From contig NZ_JAAIII010000003.1 in assembly GCF_012932425.1 (NCBI RefSeq), positions 366,649 through 430,648 on the forward strand: a DNA stretch of 64,000 bases. Reading direction: 5' to 3'. A program made the position numbers and the translations under genes. Source of the DNA: Bifidobacterium oedipodis (GTDB lineage: Bacteria; Actinomycetota; Actinomycetes; Actinomycetales; Bifidobacteriaceae). The notes below the pieces were generated by a model. That model searched no databases and was not told the origin of the DNA. It was given only the letters and a program-made list of their open reading frames with translations. Of the stretch, positions 19,822 to 30,284 are shown one piece after another (position 1 is the first letter of the stretch; each line of letters starts with the position of its first letter).

Positions 19822-21717
19822 CTATTCAACAGTAACGGACTTAGCAAGATTGCGAGGCTTGTCCACGTCGTAGCCCTTGAGCTTAGCCATATCCATGGCA
19901 AACAGCTGCAGCGGCACCACATCCACCAGCGGACTCATCAACGTAGGGCACTGCGGCCGCCAAAAGACCACGTCGGCATAACGCTCCACATCCGGATCCC
20001 CCTGCTCAGCCACCGCAATAATGGTGGCACCACGCGCCTTGACCTCTTCGATGCCGGAGATCACTTTGGCATGCAGCACATTGCGTCCGCGTTCAGGCGG
20101 CACAATGAAGACCACAGGCTCACCTTCGTCGACCAAGGCGATCGGTCCATGCTTGAGTTCGCCGGCTGCGAAGCCTTCGGTGAAGGTGTAGGCGATTTCC
20201 TTGAGTTTGAGCGCGCCTTCGAGTGCCACAGGGTAGCCGACGTGGCGGCCGAGGAACAGGAAGGAGTTGGCGTTAACCGTGTGTTCGGCGGCGGATTGAA
20301 TGGTGGATGCCTGAGTGTCGAGTACCCATTGGATTTTGCGGGGCATGTCTTTGAGGGAGTCGAGCACCTGGTGGATTTCGTCGCGGAACATTGCGCCCTT
20401 GACCTGTGCCAGATATAGGCCGAGCAGGTAGGCGGCGGTGATTTGCGCCACGAAGGCCTTGGTGGAGGCCACGGCCACTTCTGGGCCGGCGTGGGTGTAG
20501 AGCACGGCGTCCGATTCGCGAGGGATAGAGGCACCCTGCGTATTGCAGATGGCCAGCACTTTGGAGCCTTGTTCACGCGCGTGACGCAGGGCCATCAGCG
20601 TATCCATGGTTTCGCCGGACTGTGAGATGGCGACTACCAGCGTGCGTGGGGTCAGGATCGGGTCGCGGTAGCGGAATTCGTGTGCCAATTCGATTTCCAC
20701 GGGGATGCGCACCCAGTGTTCGATGGCATACTTGGCCACTTGTCCGGCGTAGGAGGCGGTGCCGCAGGCTACGACGATGATTTTGTCGATTGCTTTGAAA
20801 TCATGTTCGTCGATGCGTACTTCGTCGAGCATGATGTCGCCGTTGGCGTCGAAACGGCCGAGCAGGGTGCGCTGCACGGCGGCAGGATCCTCATGGATTT
20901 CCTTATCCATGAACGAATCCCAACCGCCTTTTTCGGCGGCCGAGGCATCCCAATCCACGGTGTAGGTTTTCGGGTTGGCGATTACGTTGCCGTCGAAATC
21001 GGTGACGGTTACGGTATCGGCGGAAACGCATACGGCCTGATCCTGGTCGATTTCCATGGCGCGCTTGGTGTAGGCCACGAATGCGGCCACATCGGAGCCG
21101 AGGAAGTTCTCCCCATCGCCTAGGCCAACCACGAGCGGCGAATCGTGGCGAGCGCCTACGACGATGTCGGGCTGACGGCAGTCGGTGGCGAGGATGGTGA
21201 AGGCACCTTCGAGCATGCGGGCCATGCGGCGCATGGCTTCGAAGAGATCAGGCTTCCCGCCGTTTTCGGCGATGACCTTGTCTACGATTTTGCCGAGCAG
21301 TTTGGCGGCCACTTCAGTGTCGGTGGCGGAGGCGAAACGATAGCCTTCGGCTTGCAGATCAAGGCGCAGTTGCGAGGCATTTTCGATGATGCCGTTATGG
21401 ATGATCGCCACTTTGCCGTCGCGGCTGGTGTGCGGGTGCGCGTTCACGTCGCTAGGCTCACCATTGGTGGCCCAACGCGTGTGGCCGATGGCCACGGTTG
21501 CATCCGGCAATGGTCTGCGTTCGATGTCGTCGATCAGGTTCTTGAGTCTGCCGGCTTTCTTGCGCACGACCACCTGATCCATACCGGGAGCGCTGAGGGC
21601 CACACCGGCTGAATCATAGCCGCGATATTCCAAACGATTGAGGCCCTGCAGGCAAACTTCTAGCGGTTTGCCGCAGGCCGTGTCGATATTTCCAGCGTAT
21701 CCAACGATTCCACACAT
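19822..21717 (-). CDS. glmS: Glutamine--fructose-6-phosphate aminotransferase (isomerizing)
   Basis: A 631-residue cytosolic enzyme that makes glucosamine-6-phosphate for peptidoglycan. MCGIVGYAG gives the N-terminal nucleophile Cys (residue 2 before Met removal) of the class II glutaminase domain (about 1-245, with the GHTRWATNGEPSDVNAHPH motif). Two SIS isomerase domains follow (VACGTASYAG, VAISQSGETMDTLMAL, STKAFVAQI), and the C-terminus DKPRNLAKSVTVE is the canonical tail. Length is normal. The ribosome site is weak. No glmS ribozyme is visible upstream. An unusual repeat region lies directly downstream. Confidence 0.97.
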   Translation of the reverse strand: MCGIVGYAGNIDTACGKPLEVCLQGLNRLEYRGYDSAGVALSAPGMDQVVVRKKAGRLKNLIDDIERRPLPDATVAIGHTRWATNGEPSDVNAHPHTSRDGKVAIIHNGIIENASQLRLDLQAEGYRFASATDTEVAAKLLGKIVDKVIAENGGKPDLFEAMRRMARMLEGAFTILATDCRQPDIVVGARHDSPLVVGLGDGENFLGSDVAAFVAYTKRAMEIDQDQAVCVSADTVTVTDFDGNVIANPKTYTVDWDASAAEKGGWDSFMDKEIHEDPAAVQRTLLGRFDANGDIMLDEVRIDEHDFKAIDKIIVVACGTASYAGQVAKYAIEHWVRIPVEIELAHEFRYRDPILTPRTLVVAISQSGETMDTLMALRHAREQGSKVLAICNTQGASIPRESDAVLYTHAGPEVAVASTKAFVAQITAAYLLGLYLAQVKGAMFRDEIHQVLDSLKDMPRKIQWVLDTQASTIQSAAEHTVNANSFLFLGRHVGYPVALEGALKLKEIAYTFTEGFAAGELKHGPIALVDEGEPVVFIVPPERGRNVLHAKVISGIEEVKARGATIIAVAEQGDPDVERYADVVFWRPQCPTLMSPLVDVVPLQLFAMDMAKLKGYDVDKPRNLAKSVTVE

Positions 21718-21814
21718 GGCTCACTAGCCTAACTGAAGCCGTTGTCGATGCAAACGGCATCCGGCTTCCCTTGCATATTCATTACGCCGTTTCTGTCGCG
21801 GTAACGGCTCTGCT

Positions 21815-22630
<816 letters not shown>

Positions 22631-22640
22631 TTCCGCTCCC

Positions 22641-23636
22641 TTACGCATTCAACCCGGTGAAGGTGGTTTGGTTGATTTTGTTCACGTCGTCCTGCGGCTC
22701 GCCGCTTGATTTGCCCGGATATGGCGGATCATACGGCGGCTGCTTGCCTTTGGTGCCCACCGGGCGGGCGTTGAAGCCCTTGCCGAAGTGCGCTTCGAGA
22801 CGCGACTGGATAATCATAAGGATCGAAGTGATCAGCAGGTACCAGATGCAGGCAACGATAAGCAGCGGAATCGGCTTATAAATACGATTGGCGATAGCGT
22901 TGGTGGCGAACTGCAAATCCAGCGTGTAGGGCACGGCCAATACCAGCGAAGTGGTTTTGAGCATGCCGATGGTTTCGTTGCCGGTGGGCGGGATGATGAT
23001 GCGCATGGCCTGAGGCAGCACGATACGGCGCATGATCAGTGTGCGTCCCATGCCCAGCGCCTTGGCGGCCTCGGTTTGGCCGGGGTCGACGGCTTCGAGG
23101 CCGGCGCGCACAATTTCGGACAGATAGGCAGCTTCGTTCAATGCCAAACCAATCCAGGCGGCATTGAACGCGGTGATCACATCCTGCGAGTCGATGCTCC
23201 AGAATTCTACGGAGGTGAACGGAATGCCTACACCGATGCGCGGAACCAGCACGGCGAACAGGCCCCAGAACACCAGCTGCGTGTACACAGGCGTGCCACG
23301 GAAGAACCAGATGAAGAACCAGCTGACGCCCCTGAGCACCGGATTGATGGATTTGCGCATGACCGCCAATATCACTGACAGTATGATGGCCACCACCATC
23401 GAGATCACCGTCAGCTGCAGCGTATGCCAGATGCCGGCGAGCACATTTTCGTTGAACAGGTACTTCCAGACTGTGGGCCAGTCAAGACGCGGGTTGGTGA
23501 TCAATCCTTGAATCAGCATCAACGCCAGCAGCGCCACGATGACGCCGGCCACGATCGGGCCGGTGCGCTTTACCGGCAGCGCGTTGATGCGATTGGGGAT
23601 GTTCAGACCTTCCCCGTCAGCTTCTTTCTTCGCCAT
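22641..23636 (-). CDS. Polar amino-acid ABC transporter permease (HisM/GlnP type)
   Basis: A 331-residue permease, longer than the usual ~220 because of a cytoplasmic N-terminus (residues 1-25), an extra leading membrane helix and a ~45-residue hydrophilic C-terminal tail ([19 protein letters not shown] and on). The EAA-type loop is [30 protein letters not shown] single permease gene implies a homodimeric channel. It sits between the binding-protein gene upstream and the ATPase gene downstream. Confidence 0.94.
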   Translation of the reverse strand: MAKKEADGEGLNIPNRINALPVKRTGPIVAGVIVALLALMLIQGLITNPRLDWPTVWKYLFNENVLAGIWHTLQLTVISMVVAIILSVILAVMRKSINPVLRGVSWFFIWFFRGTPVYTQLVFWGLFAVLVPRIGVGIPFTSVEFWSIDSQDVITAFNAAWIGLALNEAAYLSEIVRAGLEAVDPGQTEAAKALGMGRTLIMRRIVLPQAMRIIIPPTGNETIGMLKTTSLVLAVPYTLDLQFATNAIANRIYKPIPLLIVACIWYLLITSILMIIQSRLEAHFGKGFNARPVGTKGKQPPYDPPYPGKSSGEPQDDVNKINQTTFTGLNA

Positions 23637-23724
23637 GGTTCTTCCTTCTTGCGAACGGTTCTACTGTCAGGCACAGTAGAAGAACTGTGCTACGAGTTGG
23701 TAAAAAACCGCTTATTCGAGACGT

Positions 23725-24654
23725 TTAGTCGAGATCAACGGGATTGATTTCGGCCGTGTCGAGCGCGCCGGATTCCACGCCCCAATGTTCGAGGATCTTC
23801 ATATAGTCACCATCGTCCATCAGCTTCTGCATGGCCTTCTGCACGGCTTTAGCCATAGCGGAGTCACCCTTCTTGATGGCAATGCCCTGCTTGATGGCAC
23901 CCTCGTTCTCGTCCAGCGCTTCCAGAGCACCGTCGGTCTGGGAGATGGCGTAGCCGGCCACAGGCGAATCGGCATAGAAGGCATCGGCCTTGCCGGTCAC
24001 CACATTGGTGGCGGCATCGGTTTGCAGATCGTAGGACAGCACTTCAATCTTGTCCTTGCCGTCCGCCTCGCACTGTTCGGCGGCGGCGTTGGCCTCCTCC
24101 TCCTGCACGGTGCCGGTCTGCACGGCGATCTTCAGGCCGCACAGGTCGGCGGTGTCCACCTTGTTCGGATTGCCTTTGGTCACGGCCCATGTGGAGCCGG
24201 CCTTGTAATAGCTGACGAAGTCCACGGCTTCCATACGTTCCTCGTTGATGGTCATGGCGGTGATGCCGAGATCATACTTGGCGCCGACGGAGGGCACGAT
24301 GGTATCGAAGCTGGATGAGACGATCTTGGTCTCCAAACCCATGACGCGGCCCAGCGCCTTGGCCAGATCCACATCGTAGCCGACCGGAGTCTTGCCGTCC
24401 TCGGCCAGGAACTCGGCCGGAGCATAGCTCAGCTCCATGCCCACCGACAGGTCGCCACCTTCGGCGACGTCTTCGGGCACCAGCGCGGCGATGGCGTCGT
24501 CCTTGGTAATGGAGCTCACGTCATAGGCGGTTATGGATTCCTCTGGCGAAGTTGCCTTATCGGAGGTGCCGCAGGCGGCGACGGCAAACAGCATGGCAGC
24601 GCCGGCCACCATGGCAACGGCGGATTTCAGTGTTTTGAACGGAGTGGTTGACAT
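23725..24654 (-). CDS. Amino-acid ABC transporter binding lipoprotein (family 3), copy 1
   Basis: A 309-residue secreted lipoprotein: MSTTPFKTLK, hydrophobic stretch, lipobox FAVAAC, then a family 3 fold (LSYAPAEFLAEDGKTPVGYDVDLAKALG, KYDLGITAMTI, QTGTVQEEEANAA). The ATG at 24654 has GAGGA six bases upstream; the adjacent ATG at 24657 is too close. It is the proximal binding protein of the permease/ATPase pair. It is closely related to the protein of 24924-25877, and both keep the motif KAGSTWAV.KGNP. Confidence 0.95.
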   Translation of the reverse strand: MSTTPFKTLKSAVAMVAGAAMLFAVAACGTSDKATSPEESITAYDVSSITKDDAIAALVPEDVAEGGDLSVGMELSYAPAEFLAEDGKTPVGYDVDLAKALGRVMGLETKIVSSSFDTIVPSVGAKYDLGITAMTINEERMEAVDFVSYYKAGSTWAVTKGNPNKVDTADLCGLKIAVQTGTVQEEEANAAAEQCEADGKDKIEVLSYDLQTDAATNVVTGKADAFYADSPVAGYAISQTDGALEALDENEGAIKQGIAIKKGDSAMAKAVQKAMQKLMDDGDYMKILEHWGVESGALDTAEINPVDLD

Positions 24655-24823
24655 CATTGTTCCTCGCTTCTTCTTCTCAAGGTTGAAAGGATAGACAGCC
24701 ATTGTATCGGCACCACGTAACCCGTAGGTTTTGGCGACCGTCTGCTGGCCAAGGCTACTGTACGAAGCTACTGCATGGAGGCTACGGCGCGCAAGGGCCG
24801 TCAATAGGGCCGCCCGACAACAA

Positions 24824-24861
24824 AAGGGGCGGTTCGTAACAACAACAACGAACCGCCCCTT
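24824..24861 (-). terminator. Rho-independent terminator after binding protein copy 2
   Basis: A perfect 14-bp stem (AAGGGGCGGTTCGT with its complement) and a 10-nt loop are followed on the minus strand by TTTGTTGTC. It lies 63 bp after the stop at 24924, so copy 2 is transcribed mostly apart from copy 1. Confidence 0.85.
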
Positions 24862-24923
24862 AAGCACCGGCGCAGGCCGGCATATGGCAATGCTATGCAG
24901 TTATTGCGTTATGGATGTGCTTA

Positions 24924-25877
24924 TCAGTCGACATCGGTCGGGTTGATTTCCGCCTTGTCGATGGCACCGGAGCTCACACCCCAGTGGTCAAGCAGCTTGG
25001 AGTAGGTGCCGTCATCCATCAGCTTCTGGATGGCCTTCTGCACGGCTTCAGCAGTAGCGGAATCGCCCTTCTTAATGGCCACGCCCTGCTTGGTGACGCC
25101 CACATCCTCACCGTAGGCCTCAATGGAGCCGTCGGTCTGGCTGATGGCGTAACCGGCCACAGGCGAATCAGCGTAGAAGGCGACGGCCTTGCCGGTCACC
25201 AAATTGGTGGTCACATCGGTTTGCAGCTTGGAGGAAAGCACTTCGATCTTCTTGTCGGCCGGGCACTTTTCATTGGCCGCGTTGACTTCCTCTTCCTGCG
25301 TGGTGCCGGTCTGCACGGCGATCTTCTGACCGCACAGGTTGGAGGAATCGAAGTTCTTGGGGTTGCCCTTGGCCACGGCCCACGTGGAACCGGCCTTGTA
25401 ATAGCTCACGAAGTCCACGGCCTCGGAACGCTCCGGGGTGATGGTGAAGGAGCTGATGCCAAGATCGTACTTGGCGCCAACCGACGGGATGATCGAGTCG
25501 AAGGTGGAGGTGGTGGGTTCGAACTCCAGGCCGAAGATCTTGGCCAGCGCGGCGCCCAGATCCACGTCGTAGCCGACCGGCGTCTTGCCGTCCTCTGCTA
25601 GGAATTCAGCTGGGGCATAGGAGGTATCCATGCCGATGGTGAGCTTGCCGTCCTTGGTGACGGAGTCGGGCAACAGTGAGGCGATGGCGTCGTCTTTCTT
25701 GATGCCGGAAACGTCGAATCCCTCGGTGGAGCTGTTGGTGCTGCTGCTGGACTTGTCACCGGTGTCGGAGCCGGCGGTCGAATCAGCGGAATCGGAGGTG
25801 CCGCAGGCTGCAACCGACACCAGCATGGCCACGCCGCACAGGGCGGCGGCCATGGCTTTGAAGTTCTTGAACGCCAT
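24924..25877 (-). CDS. Amino-acid ABC transporter binding lipoprotein (family 3), copy 2
   Basis: A 317-residue lipoprotein: MAFKNFKAMAAAL, lipobox VSVAAC near residue 25, a Ser/Asp/Thr-rich linker, then a family 3 domain colinear with copy 1. GAGAGGA precedes the ATG. Its own terminator suggests separate expression. The two copies probably feed the same permease with different affinity or substrate (inference). Confidence 0.94.
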   Translation of the reverse strand: MAFKNFKAMAAALCGVAMLVSVAACGTSDSADSTAGSDTGDKSSSSTNSSTEGFDVSGIKKDDAIASLLPDSVTKDGKLTIGMDTSYAPAEFLAEDGKTPVGYDVDLGAALAKIFGLEFEPTTSTFDSIIPSVGAKYDLGISSFTITPERSEAVDFVSYYKAGSTWAVAKGNPKNFDSSNLCGQKIAVQTGTTQEEEVNAANEKCPADKKIEVLSSKLQTDVTTNLVTGKAVAFYADSPVAGYAISQTDGSIEAYGEDVGVTKQGVAIKKGDSATAEAVQKAIQKLMDDGTYSKLLDHWGVSSGAIDKAEINPTDVD

Positions 25878-25981
25878 AATGGATCCTCTCTCTAAGACCT
25901 ATGATTCATGGCTTACGAGAGGCACACTAAGCACGCTTTGCTACGAAAACGTTAATCTCGCCGATATTGTCCGCAACGTGG

Positions 25982-26467
25982 TCAGTGGCGCATGTTGGCG
26001 TAGCGCATGGCGCGCTGGGCTTCGCGCTTGTCCTGTTCCTCGCGCAGGGCCTGGCGCTTGTCGAATTCGCGCTTGCCTCGAGCCAGTGCGATTTCGGCTT
26101 TGACGCGGCCATCCTTAAGATACAGGCGAATCGGCACGATGGTATAGCCCTTGGCTTCGATCCGGCGGGCGAGTTTGGTGATTTCAAGCCGATGCAGCAG
26201 CAGCTTACGCTTGCGCTTGGGCGCATGGTTATTCCACGTGCCGTTAAGGTATTCGGGAATATTCGCGCCTTCCAGCCAGATTTCGCCACGACGGTCGATG
26301 GACACAAACGCCTCAGCCAGTGAAGCGCGTCCTTCGCGCAGCGATTTGACTTCGGTGCCGGTCAGTGCGATGCCGGCTTCGTAGGTGTCTTCAATAATGT
26401 AGTCGTGTCGCGCCTTCTTGTTCTGCGCGATCAAACGATTCTTTTGATCAGGTTCCTTGTTTGCCAT
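25982..26467 (-). CDS. smpB: SsrA-binding protein SmpB
   Basis: A 161-residue protein with full family features: [36 protein letters not shown] at the N-terminus (given in parts), the oligonucleotide-binding barrel with RKRKLLLHR and [10 protein letters not shown], and the basic tail [17 protein letters not shown] that enters the ribosomal A site. It works with tmRNA in rescuing stalled ribosomes. No tmRNA gene is seen in this window. It is the last gene of the ftsE-ftsX-CHAP-smpB series. The ribosome site is weak. Confidence 0.97.
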   Translation of the reverse strand: MANKEPDQKNRLIAQNKKARHDYIIEDTYEAGIALTGTEVKSLREGRASLAEAFVSIDRRGEIWLEGANIPEYLNGTWNNHAPKRKRKLLLHRLEITKLARRIEAKGYTIVPIRLYLKDGRVKAEIALARGKREFDKRQALREEQDKREAQRAMRYANMRH

Positions 26468-26534
26468 AGGTTATGTCGTTGTCTTTCATGCGAATGCCGC
26501 ACCACCTGCATGGTCGCGTGATGGTCGCGTGCGA

Positions 26535-27914
26535 TCAGTGCACGAACCAGTACTGACCCTGATTGGTCAGGGTGCGGGTGTTGGTGTTATAGGGGCCTGC
26601 CAAGGCATTCATTTCGGAGATCAGGAACGTACCGTTGCTGTATACGGCTTCGACTACGGCCACATGGCCGTAGTAGCCATCCGCTCCGTCTTGCCCGGGC
26701 AGGAAGGAGAGTGCCGCGCCCACTTCGGGATTATGGTCTACACGCAGACCATAGGATGGTGCGCTTTGCCACCAGTATCCGCCGTTGCCCAGATAGGAGG
26801 GAGTGCCGATGCCCAGCTGGCGGCGGCGCTCATAGGCCCACCACGTGCACTGGCCGGCCACATACATATTGCCAACATCACCATTCGAGGTGCCCTGGCC
26901 GCCGGAGGTGCCGGGAGACACCGACGGTGTCGACGTGCCCGCATTGCCCGATGTACCCGGGTTGCTTGGCGTGGAAGGATTGGTCTGGGTGGTGCCACCG
27001 GTGTTCGGGTTGCTTTGGGTACCCGGATCCACCTTGTTCGCGGCTTCGGCCTGTTCCTTCTGCCACTGACGGTTGTAGGAGTCGACCTGCGATTGAATAA
27101 GCACGGTTTGTGCGGCCTGCTTGGCGGCCTGGGAATCCAGCGAATCCACCTGGGATTCCAGTTCGGCGCGCTTGGCCTCGCCTTCCACACGCAGCTTATC
27201 AAGCGCGTCACGTTCGCTTTGCGCGGTGTCGGCGGCGCTTTGTGCGGCAGCGGCCTTTTCGTCGGCCTTGGTTTTCAGCGTGGCGATCTGCTTTTCGATG
27301 GCTGCAAGTCGTTCACTGCGATTCATCGACGTGTTAAGCGTCGTGGCCGCAGAGGATGCCGCATTGGCTTCAATACGAGACAACGCATCACGCGACTGCA
27401 TCGAATTGACGAAGTCTTCGGTGCTGGTGGCACCGGTGACCACACTCATCACGTCGGAGGCGTTGGATCCGTGCATTTCTTCGCGCGCCAGCTGGGCTAC
27501 GGCGGCGTGAGCGTCGTCGTAATCCTTGCCGGTCTGCTCAATCTGCTTCTCAAGATTGGCTTTGTCCTGCTGTGCGGCGGTCAGACGGTCGGCTGCCGCA
27601 TCGGCTTCATCCTGAGCGGTGGCGGCAGCTTCATTGGCTTCGGTGACCTTAACCTGCGCTGCGGCGATCTTGTTGTTGGTCAGATCGTCCAGTTCCAATA
27701 TCTTTTGAGCAAGCTCATCACTGACACCCGCCAGTTGTGCCTTGAGCTCGGATTCACGCTGCGCGGAAGCCGCATGCTGGTTCTGCGCGTTGACCAGGTC
27801 GGAATAGGTGTCCGCTTGGGCGGGTTGCACATTGCCCGTCATCAGGCAGGCCAAGCAGGCCGCACCGGCCGTAATTACCGTCAACGCGGGCTTGATCGCC
27901 TTCGCGAACCTCAT
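26535..27914 (-). CDS. Secreted CHAP-domain peptidoglycan hydrolase with coiled coil
   Basis: A 459-residue exported protein. Residues 1-35 are a signal peptide (MRFAKAIKPALT, hydrophobic core, ending near VQPAQA). Residues ~38-290 are Ala/Gln/Glu-rich coiled coil, as in PcsB/CwlO-type hydrolases. A Thr/Pro/Gly/Asn linker follows, and the CHAP domain has catalytic Cys in AGQCTWWAYERRR and His in YYGHVAVVEAV. AAAGGA lies upstream of the start at 27914. Proteins of this build are activated through FtsEX, whose genes are immediately upstream; this pairing is strong contextual evidence for a role in cell separation. Confidence 0.92.
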   Translation of the reverse strand: MRFAKAIKPALTVITAGAACLACLMTGNVQPAQADTYSDLVNAQNQHAASAQRESELKAQLAGVSDELAQKILELDDLTNNKIAAAQVKVTEANEAAATAQDEADAAADRLTAAQQDKANLEKQIEQTGKDYDDAHAAVAQLAREEMHGSNASDVMSVVTGATSTEDFVNSMQSRDALSRIEANAASSAATTLNTSMNRSERLAAIEKQIATLKTKADEKAAAAQSAADTAQSERDALDKLRVEGEAKRAELESQVDSLDSQAAKQAAQTVLIQSQVDSYNRQWQKEQAEAANKVDPGTQSNPNTGGTTQTNPSTPSNPGTSGNAGTSTPSVSPGTSGGQGTSNGDVGNMYVAGQCTWWAYERRRQLGIGTPSYLGNGGYWWQSAPSYGLRVDHNPEVGAALSFLPGQDGADGYYGHVAVVEAVYSNGTFLISEMNALAGPYNTNTRTLTNQGQYWFVH

Positions 27915-28091
27915 AGGAATCCTTTCCGTCCGTCCATCACTAGGCACATACCATAACATGTGAAACTGATTGCAGCGCCACGCCGCTGTTGCCAGGCCGT
28001 ACGTGGCCTGCTGACGCCTTACCAAGCCATCCGAATTACGCCGAGAGCAGACGAACAGGCCTCGACATAATTGCAGCTTATTTGCAGCTTA

Positions 28092-29015
28092 TTAAGCCTG
28101 CAGGTACCGGCGCAGGGAGATAGTCGAGGCGATTACGGAGAGCAACATCGCGCCCAACACCAGCAGAGGCGAGATGGCAAGCACCGTCATCTGATTGACA
28201 TAGGGAATCCATGTCACCGATTTAGCCAGCCATCCAGTGATGAATACGCGCACAATCACCGACAGCATCAGGCACGAGAGCAGGGAGCCAATCAGCGAAG
28301 CAATCGCACCTTCCAGAATGAACGGCAATCGAATCGTCCAGTTGGAGGCACCAACATATCGCATGATTTCCGTTTCGGTACGTCGGGATGCCGCGGACAT
28401 ACGAATTGTGGTGCCGGTGAGCAGTATGGCGACCAGTACCATGACGCCGGCGAGCACGGCCGTCACCGCTGTGGCGCGGTTGAGCACGGCGAACACCGGA
28501 TCGAAGATCTGCCTCTGGTCGGTTACCGTTTCCACACCCTCTTTGCTAGAGAGCACTTCGGCGACCACCTGATACTTGGTGGGATCCTTAAGTTTGAGCC
28601 ACAGCGAATCCTGCATATCATCGGCGGTTAGCGTGCGGCCTTGGAATTCACCGTTGGGATACTGCTTGGTGAAGGTGTTATCGAAGTAGTCCTGCTTGCT
28701 GACGTAATTGATGTTGGACACCACGTCGGCGAGTTCGTCGCGAATAGTTTTCTGCAGGTCGGTAATTTCCGAGGGGGTGGGTGAGGTACCGGCCGCGCAG
28801 TTCGCGGAGGTTGACGTGCCGTCCGGGCACAGCCACACCACAACTTCCACCTTGTCGTACCAATCGCCCTTGGCCTTGGTGATCTGCGCCTGAGTGAGCA
28901 CCGAGGCACCGATGAACAGGAAGGAGATGAAGGTGACCAGCATCAGCGACAGCAGCATGGACACGTTACGGGTCAGATTGGCCCAAGTTTCGGACAGGAT
29001 GAATCGCGCACGCAT
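28092..29015 (-). CDS. ftsX: Cell division protein FtsX
   Basis: A 307-residue membrane protein: short cytoplasmic N-terminus (MRARFILSETWANLTRN), one membrane helix, a ~150-residue extracellular loop, then three helices at the C-terminus. The N-terminal motif and topology match FtsX. The extracellular loop would contact the coiled coil of the CHAP hydrolase encoded next. GGAGG precedes the ATG; ftsE ends just before it. Confidence 0.95.
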   Translation of the reverse strand: MRARFILSETWANLTRNVSMLLSLMLVTFISFLFIGASVLTQAQITKAKGDWYDKVEVVVWLCPDGTSTSANCAAGTSPTPSEITDLQKTIRDELADVVSNINYVSKQDYFDNTFTKQYPNGEFQGRTLTADDMQDSLWLKLKDPTKYQVVAEVLSSKEGVETVTDQRQIFDPVFAVLNRATAVTAVLAGVMVLVAILLTGTTIRMSAASRRTETEIMRYVGASNWTIRLPFILEGAIASLIGSLLSCLMLSVIVRVFITGWLAKSVTWIPYVNQMTVLAISPLLVLGAMLLSVIASTISLRRYLQA

Positions 29016-29018
29016 GAT

Positions 29019-30260
29019 TTAGTCCTCCTTATCCTCGTTCGAATGCTCATTCTGATTGCGATCGTGTTCGGTCGCAGCGTCGCTCGCACTTCCGCTCGGC
29101 GGTAGCGGCGGCACCGGTGGCGTCGGGGGTGCTGGAGGCGCAGCGATGTCCTCCTGCGCTGATGCCGAGGCATCCGCAGGAGTTTGCGTTTGTACCGGCT
29201 TGTCATCGTCCTGCGGCACAGAGGCTGGCGCAGGAACCGGCACCGGGGCTGATGCCGGCGTCGATGCTGCATCTGTGGCAAGCGGATCGAACGCCTGTGT
29301 CTCTTCCATCGCCTGGGCCTGCTCGTCAAGTGGCAGTCCTTTGCCCCAAGTCAGGGTGGTTTCCAGCGGCGCGAAGGTCTCCCCGTAGCGGCCGGTGCGA
29401 CCGGAGTGCACTGAATTAGCCAGTCGTGCGATGCCTTCGGACGGATCGTCACCGATGGTCACCATGGCGTGGCGCGTGTCATACTGCTCATTGACCTTGT
29501 CGGCGACCGTCGGCAGGGCCTGGGTGGCTTTGTCGGATTTGGCTTCCACTTCGGCATCCGGGAAGTACAGCGCGGAATCGTAGGAGCCGTGGGCTTCGTC
29601 GCGCACGATTTTGCCATTGTGCAATTCGATAACGCGCTTGCGCATCGAATTGACGATTTCCTCATTGTGCGTGGCCATAACAACGGTGGTGCCGGTGCGG
29701 TTGATCGCATCCAGCACCTCCATAATGCCCAGTGATGTGGTCGGGTCAAGGTTGCCGGTGGGCTCGTCGGCCAACAGAATCTGCGGATGGTTCACATAGG
29801 CGCGGGCGATGGCCACACGCTGCTGTTCACCGCCCGAAAGCTCGTGCGGATAATTCTTTTCCTTACCCGTCAATCCCACGGTTTCCAACACCTTGGGCAC
29901 CAGCGAGCGCACGGTGGAGCGGCGGGTGCCAATCACTTCCAGAGCAAAAGCGACGTTCTCCCACACGGTTTTGTTGTTCAGCAGCTTGTAATCCTGGAAC
30001 ACGAAGCCCAGCGTGCGGCGGTAGTGCGGCACCTGACGGTTGGCAATGCGTCTCAGATCGTTGCCGGCTACACGAATCTCGCCGCTGGTGGCTTCCTCTT
30101 CGCGCAGCAGCAGGCTGAGCAGCGTGGTTTTGCCCGAGCCGGAAGCGCCCACAAGGAACACGAAGTCGCCGCGCTCGATATCAAGGTTGATGCTGTCGAG
30201 CGCGGGACGCGTGCCCCTCGGGTAGATCTTCGACACATTGTCCAACGAGATCAGTGCCAT
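29019..30260 (-). CDS. ftsE: Cell division ATPase FtsE with long C-terminal extension
   Basis: A 413-residue protein. Residues 1-225 are the FtsE ATPase: Walker [10 protein letters not shown], signature [14 protein letters not shown], Walker [12 protein letters not shown]. After [11 protein letters not shown] there is a ~185-residue tail, ending in a Pro/Ala/Val-rich and then acidic Asp/Asn/Glu-rich segment, not found in classical FtsE (~225 residues). The tail has no membrane segment and is probably disordered and cytoplasmic. AAAGGA precedes the start. It pairs with FtsX encoded directly downstream. Confidence 0.95.
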   Translation of the reverse strand: MALISLDNVSKIYPRGTRPALDSINLDIERGDFVFLVGASGSGKTTLLSLLLREEEATSGEIRVAGNDLRRIANRQVPHYRRTLGFVFQDYKLLNNKTVWENVAFALEVIGTRRSTVRSLVPKVLETVGLTGKEKNYPHELSGGEQQRVAIARAYVNHPQILLADEPTGNLDPTTSLGIMEVLDAINRTGTTVVMATHNEEIVNSMRKRVIELHNGKIVRDEAHGSYDSALYFPDAEVEAKSDKATQALPTVADKVNEQYDTRHAMVTIGDDPSEGIARLANSVHSGRTGRYGETFAPLETTLTWGKGLPLDEQAQAMEETQAFDPLATDAASTPASAPVPVPAPASVPQDDDKPVQTQTPADASASAQEDIAAPPAPPTPPVPPLPPSGSASDAATEHDRNQNEHSNEDKED

Positions 30261-30284
30261 GACCGTCCTTTGTATTTGTTGGTT

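Noticed and set aside
21718..21814. glmS ribozyme or riboswitch
   Set aside because: The upstream gap is short and shows none of the conserved core; such ribozymes are known mainly from Firmicutes.
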